A stretch of DNA of 64,000 nucleotides from Candidatus Nanopelagicales bacterium (GCA_018402075.1 JAGYJP010000005.1:1-64000), one strand, 5' to 3'. Counted from the first letter of the stretch, positions 1 to 8,786 are shown. Notes: generated from the letters alone by a model not told the origin. Program-made: numbers and translations.

Positions 1-264
1 TGCGAACCCGGTCGACTGGCGGTGGGCGTTCTCGGCCTCTTCATCGTGAAAAATCTCGTAGAGCCATACCAAGTTTTCATCGTCTGGATCAACCGCGACC
101 ATATAGACCTCGGTGCCCGGTTCCTCACCGATTCCGTCAGCGTAGGTGTTCAGAATGTCCAATAGTGCCGCTCGCTGACCCTCTTGTGCGGTGAGGCGAA
201 CAATCAATGCCTGCCGACCCGGGAGAAACGCTTGCAGTGGTTCTCGTGCTGGAGTGTCAGGCAT
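1..264 (-). CDS. ABM-domain (antibiotic biosynthesis monooxygenase-like) protein, partial
   Basis: The gene runs off the left edge, so only the first 88 codons are visible. The start is ATG at 264, overlapping the fcl stop by 8 bases, which suggests translational coupling. The visible protein reads like the ABM/quinol monooxygenase fold: a strand with LIVRLTAQEGQRAALLDIL, then EEPGTEVYMVAVDPDDENLVWLYE and FHDEEAENAHRQS, the usual pattern of small dimeric ferredoxin-like enzymes. The family oxidises quinols or other aromatics without cofactor, but substrates are rarely predictable. Nothing ties it to glycan synthesis other than position. Confidence 0.7.
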   Translation of the reverse strand, partial: MPDTPAREPLQAFLPGRQALIVRLTAQEGQRAALLDILNTYADGIGEEPGTEVYMVAVDPDDENLVWLYEIFHDEEAENAHRQSTGFA

Positions 265-1195
265 TCTCGAGGTACCAGTCATAGGTGGACGTAACACCGT
301 CACGCAACTTGATGGATGGATACCAACCGAGGGCGTTAATGCGCGAGGTGTCAAGGAGTTTGCGTGGCATGCCATCGGGTTTGCTGGTGTCCCATTCGAT
401 CTCACCTTCGAAACCAATGACATTTGCAACGGTTTCCGCAAGGTCTTTGATCGGGAGGTCATCGCCCCAACCAATGTTGATTGTTTCGGAGGAGTCGTAT
501 TTCTGAAGCAACATCAGACATGCTTGCGCGAGGTCATCTACATGCAAAAACTCGCGACGCGGGGCGCCCGTTCCCCACACCGTCACTTTGTCTGAACCGG
601 ATTGCTTTGCTTCATGGAAACGGCGAATAAATGCTGGTAATACATGTGAAGTTTCGAGGTTGAAGTTGTCACGAGGTCCATAAAGGTTGGTCGGCATGGC
701 TGAAATCCACCGACGGTTGTACTGGGTACGGAAAGCTTCGATGTAATAAATTCCGGCGATCTTTGCCATGGCGTATGCCTGGTTGGTGGGTTCGAGTGGC
801 CCGGTCATCAAAGAAGATTCACGAATTGGTTGTGTTGCGTGTCGCGGGTAAATGCAGGAAGAACCCAGAAAGAGGAACCGTTCTACATTCGCTGCGTGTG
901 CGGCATCCATAACATTTGTTTGAATCAACAAATTGTCCTTGAGGAAGTCCACCGGGTAGGTGGAGTTCGCCATGATCCCGCCAACTCGTGCGGCTGCGTC
1001 AATAACAACGTCAGGTTGAGCTTCATGGATGGCATCAAGGGTGGCATCGCGATCGCGCAGATCAAGTTCCCCCGAACTCCACCCGATGACCTCGCCGGCA
1101 CCTGCGGCCTCGAGGGCGCGAACCAGGGCTGAACCGACCAAGCCGCGGTGTCCCGCTACATAAACTTTTGAATTCGACCAGTCAATGTCCGCCAT
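257..1195 (-). CDS. fcl: GDP-L-fucose synthase (GDP-4-keto-6-deoxymannose epimerase/reductase)
   Basis: Cytosolic extended SDR of 312 residues that would convert GDP-4-keto-6-deoxy-D-mannose to GDP-L-fucose, the step after Gmd (27226-28230). Visible: the nucleotide-binding GHRGLVGS near residues 14-21, the LGSSCIYPRHA segment, the catalytic pair in YAMAK, and NLYGPRDNF. The frame stays open upstream to 1315, but ATG 1195 is preceded by GGGAGGATTCCACA, a clear Shine-Dalgarno, and the family starts just before the glycine motif, so I use 1195. It is followed by the ABM gene with an 8-base overlap. Its partner gmd lies 26 kb away on the other strand. Confidence 0.92.
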   Translation of the reverse strand: MADIDWSNSKVYVAGHRGLVGSALVRALEAAGAGEVIGWSSGELDLRDRDATLDAIHEAQPDVVIDAAARVGGIMANSTYPVDFLKDNLLIQTNVMDAAHAANVERFLFLGSSCIYPRHATQPIRESSLMTGPLEPTNQAYAMAKIAGIYYIEAFRTQYNRRWISAMPTNLYGPRDNFNLETSHVLPAFIRRFHEAKQSGSDKVTVWGTGAPRREFLHVDDLAQACLMLLQKYDSSETINIGWGDDLPIKDLAETVANVIGFEGEIEWDTSKPDGMPRKLLDTSRINALGWYPSIKLRDGVTSTYDWYLENA

Positions 1196-1300
1196 TGTGG
1201 AATCCTCCCATAGGGTCGTGACCGAGTTTGTGCGGATGATCGATTCCCTCAAATGTGTGCCTTGCATGCGCGTAAGGATCTCTGATATTCTAAACCGGCG

Positions 1301-1341
1301 GACCTGCCCACACACGTGGATAAGCGGGTCTAGCTTTTTTT
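1301..1341 (+). terminator. terminator-like hairpin with T tract
   Basis: GACCTGC (1301-1307) can pair with GCGGGTC (1324-1330) including one G-U pair, and is followed by TAGC and seven T. This has the form of a plus-strand intrinsic terminator, yet no plus-strand gene lies upstream in the window. It sits between the DUF3800 stop and fcl, so it may instead isolate those two minus-strand units. Confidence 0.35.
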
Positions 1342-1350
1342 AGATGTCCA

Positions 1351-2064
1351 TTACAACTCAAGCATCAGTGAATCAGGCTTGCAGTGGGCTATATATCGGT
1401 CGTACCAGTCCCATGCGAATTTCTTTTTATTGTGTCGGCGCACGCTCTGATACGCGGTCCACGCGATGAGGTCAGCCATCTGAACCCATTGAGAGATATG
1501 AGAATGCTGATGATGCGGATCTTCGATGATTCGTCGAGTGCAGAGGTTCAGCCGTCGATGAATATCGAGGTAGCTCTTATCCGTTCCATCTCCATCCATA
1601 TAGACCAAAGCAAATCGCCTCTCTTGAGCACATTGGTTGTCCCAGTATTGAAGTAGTTCGGAATAGACGTCCGCTTTGATGTGATGGTAGTTCCGACCAC
1701 GTTCGGATGTACATCGATAAACAGTTCCAATCCGAATTCCATCAATTAGTCCAATTGCTGCCAAAGCATCTTGAACCAGTTCACGACGTAACTGCTTTGA
1801 CTTATTAAATTTGGAATTGAGTGATGGAGTTCCGCGCCCGCCAATCAATGCTGTCGCGTGGAGTTCCTCGGAGGGTGGCACACCATAGTGGGCGTATAGA
1901 GCCTTTCGTTGTTCCAGCCATCGCTGTAATACTGAAGACCAGTGATCGGCACTCACTTCCACCCAGCTGTAGACCACGTATCCATCATTGGGCGAACCCG
2001 AATCGTCGCAGTAGTACAAGGTGAACCCATACTCTCTGGTGGAGGGTAGCGATTCCGGCTTCAT
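1351..2064 (-). CDS. DUF3800 domain protein
   Basis: Protein of 237 residues resembling DUF3800, a family with an RNase H-like fold and unknown role, often found near mobile or defence genes. Visible: the N-terminal acidic strand YYCDDSGSPND near residues 18-28 where the family has its DESG-type motif, a central IGTVYRC strand, and YMDGDGTDKSY near residue 155. The C-terminal half has the helix VQMADLIAWTAYQSVRRH typical of the family. Start ATG 2064 has AGGA shortly upstream. It is the only gene here with no evident link to glycans and stands alone between units. Confidence 0.7.
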   Translation of the reverse strand: MKPESLPSTREYGFTLYYCDDSGSPNDGYVVYSWVEVSADHWSSVLQRWLEQRKALYAHYGVPPSEELHATALIGGRGTPSLNSKFNKSKQLRRELVQDALAAIGLIDGIRIGTVYRCTSERGRNYHHIKADVYSELLQYWDNQCAQERRFALVYMDGDGTDKSYLDIHRRLNLCTRRIIEDPHHQHSHISQWVQMADLIAWTAYQSVRRHNKKKFAWDWYDRYIAHCKPDSLMLEL

Positions 2065-2166
2065 ACATCCTGACTATCCAGTGCCTCACTTGTTCAGTAC
2101 ATGGCACCGGCTGAATGTGTGCATGCCCTTTCGTTAGGGAAAGTACTGTGGATAAGAACCACGGGA

Positions 2167-2172
2167 TACGGT
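2167..2172 (+). promoter_or_regulatory. -10 box TACGGT, leaderless promoter for the CoA-transferase
   Basis: TACGGT lies 6 bases before ATG 2179, so transcription would begin at the start codon. No Shine-Dalgarno is present. This decides the start over the upstream ATG at 2101. Confidence 0.55.
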
Positions 2173-2178
2173 TACGCA

Positions 2179-3417
2179 ATGCGCGTGGTCACAGTGGAGA
2201 AGCTTGAATCGATCCTTGCTCAACTAGGTCCCAATCCGCGCGTGGTGGCATCAGGCAACTTCGCGGCACCACACACACTGCTCGCGGCGGTGGATGCTGC
2301 TCTGCCCGAGTACCGGTTGCACATGTTGAATGCCCAGCCAGGAATTCCAGACCGACCCGGTGTGACATACGAGACAGCATTTGTGGGGCCAGGCATGCGG
2401 CACCACGAACGTCTCACCTACATTCCCGCGCGGCTGAGTTTGCTGCCGGAAATTTTTCGTAACCACTACCGACCAGATGTTGTCTTGCTGAATGCATCTG
2501 AACAAAGACACGACACCGTGAGTTTGGGTGTGGAAGTTAATGTATTGCCGTCCGCAATTGAAGCGACACGGGCCCACGGTGGACTTGTAATTGCACAGGC
2601 GAATAAACAGATGCCGTACACATATGGCGATGCACAGATCTACACCGACGAGATCGATTACTTGGTTGAAGTGGATGAATCCATTACCGAACACAGCCCT
2701 GGTGCCATTGATCAATGTAGTTCTGCGATTGGCGATCGCATTGCCGCACGCGTGCCCAACGGTGCAACCTTACAAATGGGAATTGGTGCTGTTCCAGATG
2801 CGGTGCTCTCGAGTTTGACAAAGGGGAAGGATTTACGGATTTGGACGGAAATGTTCAGCGATGGCGTGCTGAATCTGCACAAAGCTGGTGCACTAGATGT
2901 TGATCGACCGCTAACCGCTTCGTTTCTTTTTGGATCACGTGAGCTCTATGACTGGGTGCACCTGAACACCAGTGTTCGCATGATGCGCACGGAGCACACC
3001 AATAACCCCGGCCGGATTGAGAAACAAGCACTCATGACAAGTGTGAATGGTGCACTGCAAGTTGATCTCCTTGATCAAGCGAATGCCAGTCGCATTAAAG
3101 GTCAAATTTACTCCGGGTTCGGTGGACAAACGGATTTCGTTGTGGGCTCACTTCACTCCCGCGGGGGACAATCGTTTATCGCCCTTCCGTCATGGCACGC
3201 GAAAGCAAATGTGTCCACGATCCTTCCGTTGCTCACGAATCCGGTTACGAGTTTCCAACACACTGCCGTCGCAACGGAAAATGGAATTGCCGATGTATTC
3301 GGTCGCAGCCAAGGTGAACAGGCTCGTAACATCATTAATTTTGCTGCGCACCCGAGTGTTCGCGATGACCTGACCAAAGCGGCAATAGAAATGAGCCTCT
3401 TTGCAGACTACAATTAG
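2179..3417 (+). CDS. acetyl-CoA hydrolase/4-hydroxybutyrate CoA-transferase family protein
   Basis: Enzyme of 412 residues that would move CoA between acetyl-CoA and a short carboxylic acid through a glutamyl-CoA intermediate. Visible: N-terminal half with VGPGMRHHERLTYIPARLS and VVLLNASEQRHDTVSLGVEV; second half with LQMGIGAVPDAVLSSL followed by WTEMFSDGVLNL, where E224 is the expected catalytic glutamate; then YSGFGGQTDFVVG and the C-terminal TENGIADVFGRS. Length fits the family. The frame extends upstream to 2101, but the TANNNT box six bases before 2179 favours this start. It has no obvious role in glycan assembly; it may be chromosomal backbone. Confidence 0.8.
   Translation: MRVVTVEKLESILAQLGPNPRVVASGNFAAPHTLLAAVDAALPEYRLHMLNAQPGIPDRPGVTYETAFVGPGMRHHERLTYIPARLSLLPEIFRNHYRPDVVLLNASEQRHDTVSLGVEVNVLPSAIEATRAHGGLVIAQANKQMPYTYGDAQIYTDEIDYLVEVDESITEHSPGAIDQCSSAIGDRIAARVPNGATLQMGIGAVPDAVLSSLTKGKDLRIWTEMFSDGVLNLHKAGALDVDRPLTASFLFGSRELYDWVHLNTSVRMMRTEHTNNPGRIEKQALMTSVNGALQVDLLDQANASRIKGQIYSGFGGQTDFVVGSLHSRGGQSFIALPSWHAKANVSTILPLLTNPVTSFQHTAVATENGIADVFGRSQGEQARNIINFAAHPSVRDDLTKAAIEMSLFADYN
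3409..3414 (+). promoter_or_regulatory. -10 box TACAAT, leaderless promoter for the methyltransferase
   Basis: TACAAT overlaps the end of the CoA-transferase gene and lies 6 bases before GTG 3421, which has no Shine-Dalgarno. The gene could thus be expressed apart from its upstream neighbour. Confidence 0.5.
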
Positions 3418-3420
3418 GCC

Positions 3421-4113
3421 GTGCTCAACTTCGGTTCCAAGACCCCGCTTCCTCCGAGTAAGTACCGCATGGGTGGCAAACATTTCAAGAACGACAAAGC
3501 ATTCATTCGCACTTCGGTCAAAGACGTCAAACGATTGGAAAAATACTGTGGGCTCACGGTCGACTCCGCGATACTTGATTGGGGGTGCGGTGCCGGGCGC
3601 CTCGCAATTGGTATTAAAGAGCACTTGAAATCTATTCGCGACTATCACGGTGTTGATGTTCAACATGAACTCATTGACTGGTGTCAGGAGAATCTGGGGG
3701 GTCCCGGGTATCGGTTTACTTTTGTTGATGTGAGCAATGAGCGCTACAACCCCGACGGCTCACCGGAACGCACACTCAGTGCCGAGGCGCACAGTGTGGA
3801 TGTGTTTTACGCCTACTCGGTGTTCTCGCACATGAATGCCGCAGATACGGCCGGTTACTTGGAGATTCTGGGACACACCTTGACACCCACGGGCAAAGCA
3901 TTTGTCACGTGTTTCGTGGAAGAAGATGTTTCGGAGTGGGAGGAGAATCCGGCGGGATATGGCCCCCTGGAGTGGAAGGGACGGCTCCACTGCACTCGAT
4001 TTTCCCGCCAATATTTCGAATCGCTGGTGAGATCTGGTGGTCTGGCGGTCGACCGGTTTGAGTACGGCCAGGAAACAGATGGCCAAAGTTTGTATGTTTT
4101 ACGGCGACGCTAA
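3421..4113 (+). CDS. class I SAM-dependent methyltransferase
   Basis: Protein of 230 residues with a Rossmann methyltransferase core. Motif I is ILDWGCGAGR at residues 51-60, followed by YHGVDVQHELIDW (motif II acidic residue) and a post-motif FYAYSVFSHM. The C-terminal part, FSRQYFESLVRSGGLAVDRF, is a typical substrate lid. The start is GTG 3421, three bases after the preceding stop and six after a TACAAT box. The substrate cannot be read from sequence; O-methylation of a sugar is possible given the surroundings, but the gene sits outside the clear glycan block. Confidence 0.8.
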   Translation: MLNFGSKTPLPPSKYRMGGKHFKNDKAFIRTSVKDVKRLEKYCGLTVDSAILDWGCGAGRLAIGIKEHLKSIRDYHGVDVQHELIDWCQENLGGPGYRFTFVDVSNERYNPDGSPERTLSAEAHSVDVFYAYSVFSHMNAADTAGYLEILGHTLTPTGKAFVTCFVEEDVSEWEENPAGYGPLEWKGRLHCTRFSRQYFESLVRSGGLAVDRFEYGQETDGQSLYVLRRR

Positions 4114-4114
4114 A

Positions 4115-4162
4115 GGGAAAATCAGACCTCATGGGTTAGGTTCAAACCCATAACTGATTCCC
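4115..4162. repeat. two-tier inverted repeat between methyltransferase and first hydrolase
   Basis: Inner arms ATGGGTT (4131-4137) and AACCCAT (4145-4151) form a perfect 7 bp stem. Outer arms GGGAAAATCAG (4115-4125) and CTGATTCCC (4154-4162) pair with a two-base bulge. There is no T tract, so it may be an mRNA structure or protein-binding site rather than an intrinsic terminator. Confidence 0.45.
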
Positions 4163-4195
4163 GCCCGAACTTCCCTTATTTGAAAGGCTTGCAGA

Positions 4196-5440
4196 ATGCG
4201 TCGAACATTCATTGCGGCTGCGGCATCGGTTGCCGTCGTCGCTAGCTCTCTCACATTTGTCCCAGCGATACAGGCCGCTGGACCACTACCGGAACCCGCA
4301 TTTGGCATGCATGTGCCCCAGATCGCAAACGGTGCTAACCCCAGTGTTTCCTATGGATCCATTCGCATGTGGGACTCGGGAATCACGTGGGGGCAGGTAC
4401 AGCAAAAGAAAAACCTATTTTGGTGGAACGGTTTCGACGCTGCGATCGCTAATGCCAATGAGCAAGGTGCGAACGTGATGTATGTACTGGGAAGTACGCC
4501 CACGTGGGCGGCATCGGATAAGAAGCAGGGTACGTACCCCAATAAAGGGGCGGCATCGGTGCCCAAAATGAAGGATTGGAAAAACTGGGTGCAGGCCGTG
4601 ACCAAACGTCACGGTGACAGCATTGAGTCCTACCAAATCTGGAACGAAGCGGATCTGTCCAACTTTTGGGCCGGAACGCCCAAGCAAATGGCAGACCTGA
4701 CCAAGGCTGCAGCAAAGATTATTCGCAAGAACGACCCAACGGCCAAAATTGTTTCTGCCAGCAGCACGGTGCGATTGAAAAGCTCCTACAACCGATTCTT
4801 TCCCAAGTACCTCAACGAACTGAGAAAAGCGAACTGGCCGGTCGATGTCATTTCCGTTCACACCTACCCGGATGGTCAGGGAACCCCGCAGACCCGAGTT
4901 CAGTACATCAATCAGGTAAAGGCTGATATTCGCAAGGCGAAGGTGCCAGCATCCAAGCCCCTGTGGGATACCGAGGTGAACTACGGAATTCCCGGTCCAG
5001 GTAGCACCCGCGGGCAGTCCATTGGTGGTGCTCAGGCCGCCTCGTGGGTTGCTCAAACATATTTGGATAACCTACTTCTGGGCATTGACCGCAGTTACTG
5101 GTATTTCTGGGCACCCGCCGATGGCCGGGTGGGCATTAATTTGCAAGACGGAACCACGGGGGCTATTGGCTACCAAACTGTGAACAAGTGGTTGGCCGGC
5201 TCCTACTACACCTGCGGGGTTGTCGATGGGACGAACGTATGCCAGATGGGTGATTTGAATAACCCGGAGGCTGTCGCGTGGGTGTCCTCCGGTTCGGGGA
5301 CGTACACTGTTCCAGCAGGAGCAACGGTGCAATGTGATGCTCTCAATACCTGCACCGCAGTGACCCCAGGAACTCGAGTAGCGATTGGAAACATGCCCTT
5401 ATGGTTCGGAACACCCGCAGGACAAACCGGAAATCAGTAG
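4196..5440 (+). CDS. secreted glycoside hydrolase, GH-A clan-like (GH39/GH5 type)
   Basis: Protein of 414 residues with a Sec signal peptide (basic RR, hydrophobic stretch, AIQA-A cleavage region near residue 28). The body reads as a retaining TIM-barrel hydrolase: SIRMWDSGITW early, YQIWNEADLSNFW with the Asn-Glu acid/base pair near residues 151-152, ISVHTYPD, and PLWDTEVNYG with a likely nucleophile Glu near 260. The acid/base to nucleophile distance of about 108 residues fits the clan. RBS is AAAGG eight bases before ATG. It is homologous to the next gene. By analogy with PslG in the Psl locus it may trim the exported glycan; that is inference. Confidence 0.75.
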   Translation: MRRTFIAAAASVAVVASSLTFVPAIQAAGPLPEPAFGMHVPQIANGANPSVSYGSIRMWDSGITWGQVQQKKNLFWWNGFDAAIANANEQGANVMYVLGSTPTWAASDKKQGTYPNKGAASVPKMKDWKNWVQAVTKRHGDSIESYQIWNEADLSNFWAGTPKQMADLTKAAAKIIRKNDPTAKIVSASSTVRLKSSYNRFFPKYLNELRKANWPVDVISVHTYPDGQGTPQTRVQYINQVKADIRKAKVPASKPLWDTEVNYGIPGPGSTRGQSIGGAQAASWVAQTYLDNLLLGIDRSYWYFWAPADGRVGINLQDGTTGAIGYQTVNKWLAGSYYTCGVVDGTNVCQMGDLNNPEAVAWVSSGSGTYTVPAGATVQCDALNTCTAVTPGTRVAIGNMPLWFGTPAGQTGNQ

Positions 5441-6705
5441 TCGCAATTGGCACACTTGTGACTGTGGGGGCATTAGTCCTCAGCGCATGTGGCGGCGGCA
5501 GCAGTGAACCTGTTGCCACCGACACGGCCACAGACACCGCAGTCCCGGTAGAACCCAATGGCGTCCCGGCAAACACGGTTGGCTTGCATATTGAAGGTGT
5601 CGAGGGGGGCGCCTGGGCTTCGGCTCCATTCGGTTCGCTTCGGCTCTGGGATAACGGCACCGCCTGGTCACAAATCGAAACACAAAAAGGCGTGTACAAC
5701 TGGAACAACATCGATGGAGCTCTTGCGAACACTTCTGCCAAGGGCATGACCAATGTGATGCTGGTGCTTGGCACCACTCCCGAATGGGCAGCCAAAAAAG
5801 TCAAGGACACCGATTACCCACAGCCGGGTGCTGCGAGTGCACCTGCCGATCTTGCGGATTGGGACAACTGGGTGGAAACGGTGACCGCCAAATACAAGGG
5901 ACAGTTCGAGGCCTACCAGATCTGGAACGAAGTCAACCTCAAGAATTTCTTCAACGGTACCCCGGCGGAAATGGCCGAAATGACCAAGCGTGCCTATGAC
6001 ATCATTAAGGTAAATGATCCCGAAGCGCTCGTTGTTGCACCGTCACCATCATTGCGTTTAACCGCGGCATTTGATCGTTTCTATCCGGAGTACCTGACCG
6101 AACTGGGTGCGCTCGGTTGGCCGGTCGATGTCATGGCGATCCACACTTATCCAGATGCAACCGGTGACCCTGTGGCGCGCGGTGCGCTCATTAAGAAGGC
6201 ACAGGATGCCCTCGTAGCCGCGGGTGCACCGGATCTCCCCCTGTGGGATACCGAGTTGAACTACGGTCTGGCCGGTCCCGGTGACCTGCCCAAACAAGAA
6301 ATCACCGGCGCTCAGGCTGCTGGGTTCGTGGTGCGTACCTATATTGACGATCTGCGCTACGGCATTGAGCGTTCCTATTGGTATATCTGGACTTTACGTC
6401 CCTACGACCTACTCGGCGTGCAGGCCTACGCCGGCTCAGACGGTGAGCAGGGTTTCTTCGCTCTCGATGATTGGGTAATCGGCGCTGCCTACAACGGCTG
6501 CACCGAAGAAGGTGGCGTAGTTACCTGTGACTTCAGTGAGGGTGAATCAAATTGGATTGTGGCATGGGCGCAGTCAGGTGAAGCGACGTACACCACACCT
6601 GAAAACTCTCAACTGGTGTGTGACCCGCTCGCGAACTGCCAGGAAGCTGGACCGAACTCACCCATCACGCTCACCACGGTGCCGGTACGCATCTACCTGC
6701 AGTAG
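5401..6705 (+). CDS. lipoprotein glycoside hydrolase, paralogue of the upstream gene
   Basis: Protein of 434 residues. Its N-terminus is a lipoprotein signal (basic n-region, hydrophobic core, lipobox LSAC near residue 31) followed by a Ser/Thr/Asp linker, so it would be tethered outside the cell membrane. The catalytic layout mirrors its neighbour: YQIWNEVNLKNFF with Glu near residue 177 and PLWDTELNYG with Glu near 285, the same spacing. ATG 5401 lies 40 bases inside the upstream gene in another frame; later starts would destroy the signal peptide. A tandem duplication with one free and one anchored copy is likely. Confidence 0.75.
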   Translation: MVRNTRRTNRKSVVAIGTLVTVGALVLSACGGGSSEPVATDTATDTAVPVEPNGVPANTVGLHIEGVEGGAWASAPFGSLRLWDNGTAWSQIETQKGVYNWNNIDGALANTSAKGMTNVMLVLGTTPEWAAKKVKDTDYPQPGAASAPADLADWDNWVETVTAKYKGQFEAYQIWNEVNLKNFFNGTPAEMAEMTKRAYDIIKVNDPEALVVAPSPSLRLTAAFDRFYPEYLTELGALGWPVDVMAIHTYPDATGDPVARGALIKKAQDALVAAGAPDLPLWDTELNYGLAGPGDLPKQEITGAQAAGFVVRTYIDDLRYGIERSYWYIWTLRPYDLLGVQAYAGSDGEQGFFALDDWVIGAAYNGCTEEGGVVTCDFSEGESNWIVAWAQSGEATYTTPENSQLVCDPLANCQEAGPNSPITLTTVPVRIYLQ

Positions 6706-6719
6706 CCGGCGTCAATCAC

Positions 6720-7131
6720 ATGACACCTGACGATCTATTTACCAATGCTCATACGGCGTACTCGTTTACATCGGAACCGGTGGGTGACGCACAACTCGAG
6801 GAAATATACGAACTAATGAAGTTTGCACCCACTCCCACGAACTCGCAGTCGTTGCGCATACTCTTTGTGCGAACACCAGAGGGCAAGAAACGCTTGCCGG
6901 AGCACTTCCCACATGCCCCTTCAGGCGGGATATTTCATTCTGGCGGTGCGTTCGGTAGGGCTCGATGCTGGACCCATGGCGGGTTTCTCCACCATGGGTA
7001 TGGATTCCGAGTTCTTTGCGGGAACCAGTTGGAATTCCCTCTATGTGGTCAATATTGGGCATGCTGCACCCGAGGGAATAAAGCCCAGAAACCCCCGGTT
7101 GGCCAAGGAGGACGCCCTTATTTGGGGTTAG
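6720..7131 (+). pseudogene. nitroreductase family (RutE/malonic semialdehyde reductase-like) remnant
   Basis: The N-terminal frame from ATG 6720 reads LFTNAHTAYSFTSEPV, IYELMKFAPTPTNSQSLRI and RTPEGKKR, a recognisable FMN nitroreductase start. LPEHFPHAP then matches a segment that normally lies about 30 residues further on, so an internal piece is missing. A second deletion near 6921 shifts the frame: the C-terminal half (QAGYFILAVRSVGLDAGPM, FFAGTSWNSLYVVNIG, PRNPRL) continues in another frame to TAG 7131. Intact members are about 195 residues; roughly 130 remain. The two deletions make function very unlikely. Confidence 0.8.
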
Positions 7132-7217
7132 AAGCCGAGGCGTGGCTGAATTCGCTGGTAACCTGAACGCAGCAAGTTTTATGAATCTAGCTTCAATGGG
7201 GCGAGTGGAGGTGAACA

Positions 7218-8750
7218 GTGATCAATGAAACACCGAATCCGCAGAGCCTGAGTGATTCCAATATTTCCGATACCGGAGCTTGGCGCCGAATCGCTGTTGA
7301 AGCCCACACCACCCAAGGGTGGGCGAGTGCCCGAAAAAGGCATGATCGACCGGCAGCACGACGAGATCCACTGAGGGTGTATGCCACGCGAGCGGTGATA
7401 CTGGATTCGGTTGCCGTGTTCAGCGCTGCTGTGATTGGTTTCGTACTGCGGTGGACCATTCCCTACAACTTGAATATTTCCGATGGCATTTACGTGGTGT
7501 TCGCACTCGTTGTGGTGGTCTCTTGGCTCGGTGCATTGGTGCTGCGTGGTGCATATGACACCCGGATTCTGGGTGTGGGCTCTGAGGAATTCAAGCGCAT
7601 TGTGACAGCATCTGCAGGGTTATTCGGTGCGGTAGCGATTGTTGCGTTCGCATTCAAGTTGGATCTCTCTCGCGGATTCGTTCTCATTACTTTTGTTGTT
7701 GGCCTAACACTGCTGCTCATATTCCGTTGGTTGCTACGAGCGTGGTTGCGTCACGAGCGGCGTTATGGGAACTACTTGCACCGCACCATGGTGATTGGCA
7801 ACGGTGCTCGTCAAGAAGAAATATCCGATCTACTCGACCGAGATCCGGTGGCGGGATTCGTGGTGGTGGATATTGCTGAAGAGCCCCAGGAAGATTGCTC
7901 TGAAGAAGATCTCAAAGTGTGGCTCAATGAAGTCATGGCGCGCATTGAATTGGCAGATGTTGACACCGTTGCGGTCGCTGGATCACATGCACTCAGCCAA
8001 AACGTGATCAAGCGACTCTCATGGCGTCTTGAGGGTCCACGTGTGGATCTTCTGGTTGCACCAACTCTGGGTGACTTCACCGGTCCTCGAGTCACAATGC
8101 GTATGCAAGCTGATCTTCCCCTGATTCATTTGGACGAACCTCACTTGACCGGTTCAAAGCGTGTCATTAAGCGCACTATTGACATTGTGTTTGGCACCCT
8201 TTTGTTCATTCTTTTCCTGCCATTCATGATTATTGCGGCGGTTGGAACATTCTTCAGCAGCCGTGGACCAGCCTTCTACCGCCAAATGCGAATTGGCCGT
8301 GGTGGTGAAGTTATTACGGTGGTGAAATTCCGAACCATGCATGTGGGTGCTGACCAGGTGCGGGCCGAGATCATTGGCGCCCCCGATGACCGTATTGCCG
8401 AGCGGTACCAAAATGACCCTCGCATCACACCATTTGGTCGTTTCCTGCGTCGCTGGTCCATTGACGAAATGCCGCAGATCATTCATGTCATTGGTGGCAG
8501 CATGTCCCTGGTTGGCCCGCGCCCGGTGTTACTGGATGAAATTCCTCTTTTTGCCGACGAGGATCACCGGCGTCATCTGACCAAGCCCGGTTTGACCGGA
8601 CTGTGGCAGGTATCGGGACGCAAGGCGGTGGACTGGGATGAACGCATGCGACTTGATTTGGACTATGTCGAGCACTGGTCACCGGCACTGGATCTGGTAA
8701 TCGTGGCAAAGACCGTGAAAGTTGTGCTCACCGGCAAAGGCGCTTATTAA
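7218..8750 (+). CDS. polyprenyl-phosphate sugar phosphotransferase (WbaP/CpsE/ExoY type)
   Basis: Integral membrane enzyme of 510 residues that would transfer a sugar-1-phosphate from a nucleotide sugar to undecaprenyl phosphate, starting glycan assembly. The N-terminal half has four to five hydrophobic segments and a CoA-binding-like domain (TMVIGNGARQEEIS). The C-terminal catalytic domain begins KRTIDIVFGTLLFILFLPFM, with VVKFRTMHVGAD, RITPFGRFLRRWSIDEMPQ, GSMSLVGPRP and TGLWQVSGR, the signature of the bacterial sugar transferase family. Start is GTG 7218, chosen because GGAGGT lies seven bases upstream. The sugar is not predictable. It precedes the DUF4012 and membrane-protein genes. Confidence 0.92.
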   Translation: MINETPNPQSLSDSNISDTGAWRRIAVEAHTTQGWASARKRHDRPAARRDPLRVYATRAVILDSVAVFSAAVIGFVLRWTIPYNLNISDGIYVVFALVVVVSWLGALVLRGAYDTRILGVGSEEFKRIVTASAGLFGAVAIVAFAFKLDLSRGFVLITFVVGLTLLLIFRWLLRAWLRHERRYGNYLHRTMVIGNGARQEEISDLLDRDPVAGFVVVDIAEEPQEDCSEEDLKVWLNEVMARIELADVDTVAVAGSHALSQNVIKRLSWRLEGPRVDLLVAPTLGDFTGPRVTMRMQADLPLIHLDEPHLTGSKRVIKRTIDIVFGTLLFILFLPFMIIAAVGTFFSSRGPAFYRQMRIGRGGEVITVVKFRTMHVGADQVRAEIIGAPDDRIAERYQNDPRITPFGRFLRRWSIDEMPQIIHVIGGSMSLVGPRPVLLDEIPLFADEDHRRHLTKPGLTGLWQVSGRKAVDWDERMRLDLDYVEHWSPALDLVIVAKTVKVVLTGKGAY

Positions 8751-8774
8751 TTCAGTCTTAAATGGGTGGGAACG

Positions 8775-8780
8775 TAGACT
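8775..8780 (+). promoter_or_regulatory. -10 box TAGACT, leaderless promoter for the DUF4012 gene
   Basis: TAGACT lies exactly 6 bases before ATG 8787, which lacks a well-placed Shine-Dalgarno, in the 36-base gap after the sugar transferase. Confidence 0.5.
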
Positions 8781-8786
8781 GTCCAA

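Noticed and set aside
191..595. Open frame of 134 codons on the plus strand inside fcl
   Set aside because: It lies antisense to a clear GDP-L-fucose synthase, shows no family motif and has no initiation signal.
2251..2715. Antisense open frame of 154 codons in the CoA-transferase gene
   Set aside because: The plus strand encodes a well-conserved enzyme; the antisense product is low in recognisable structure.
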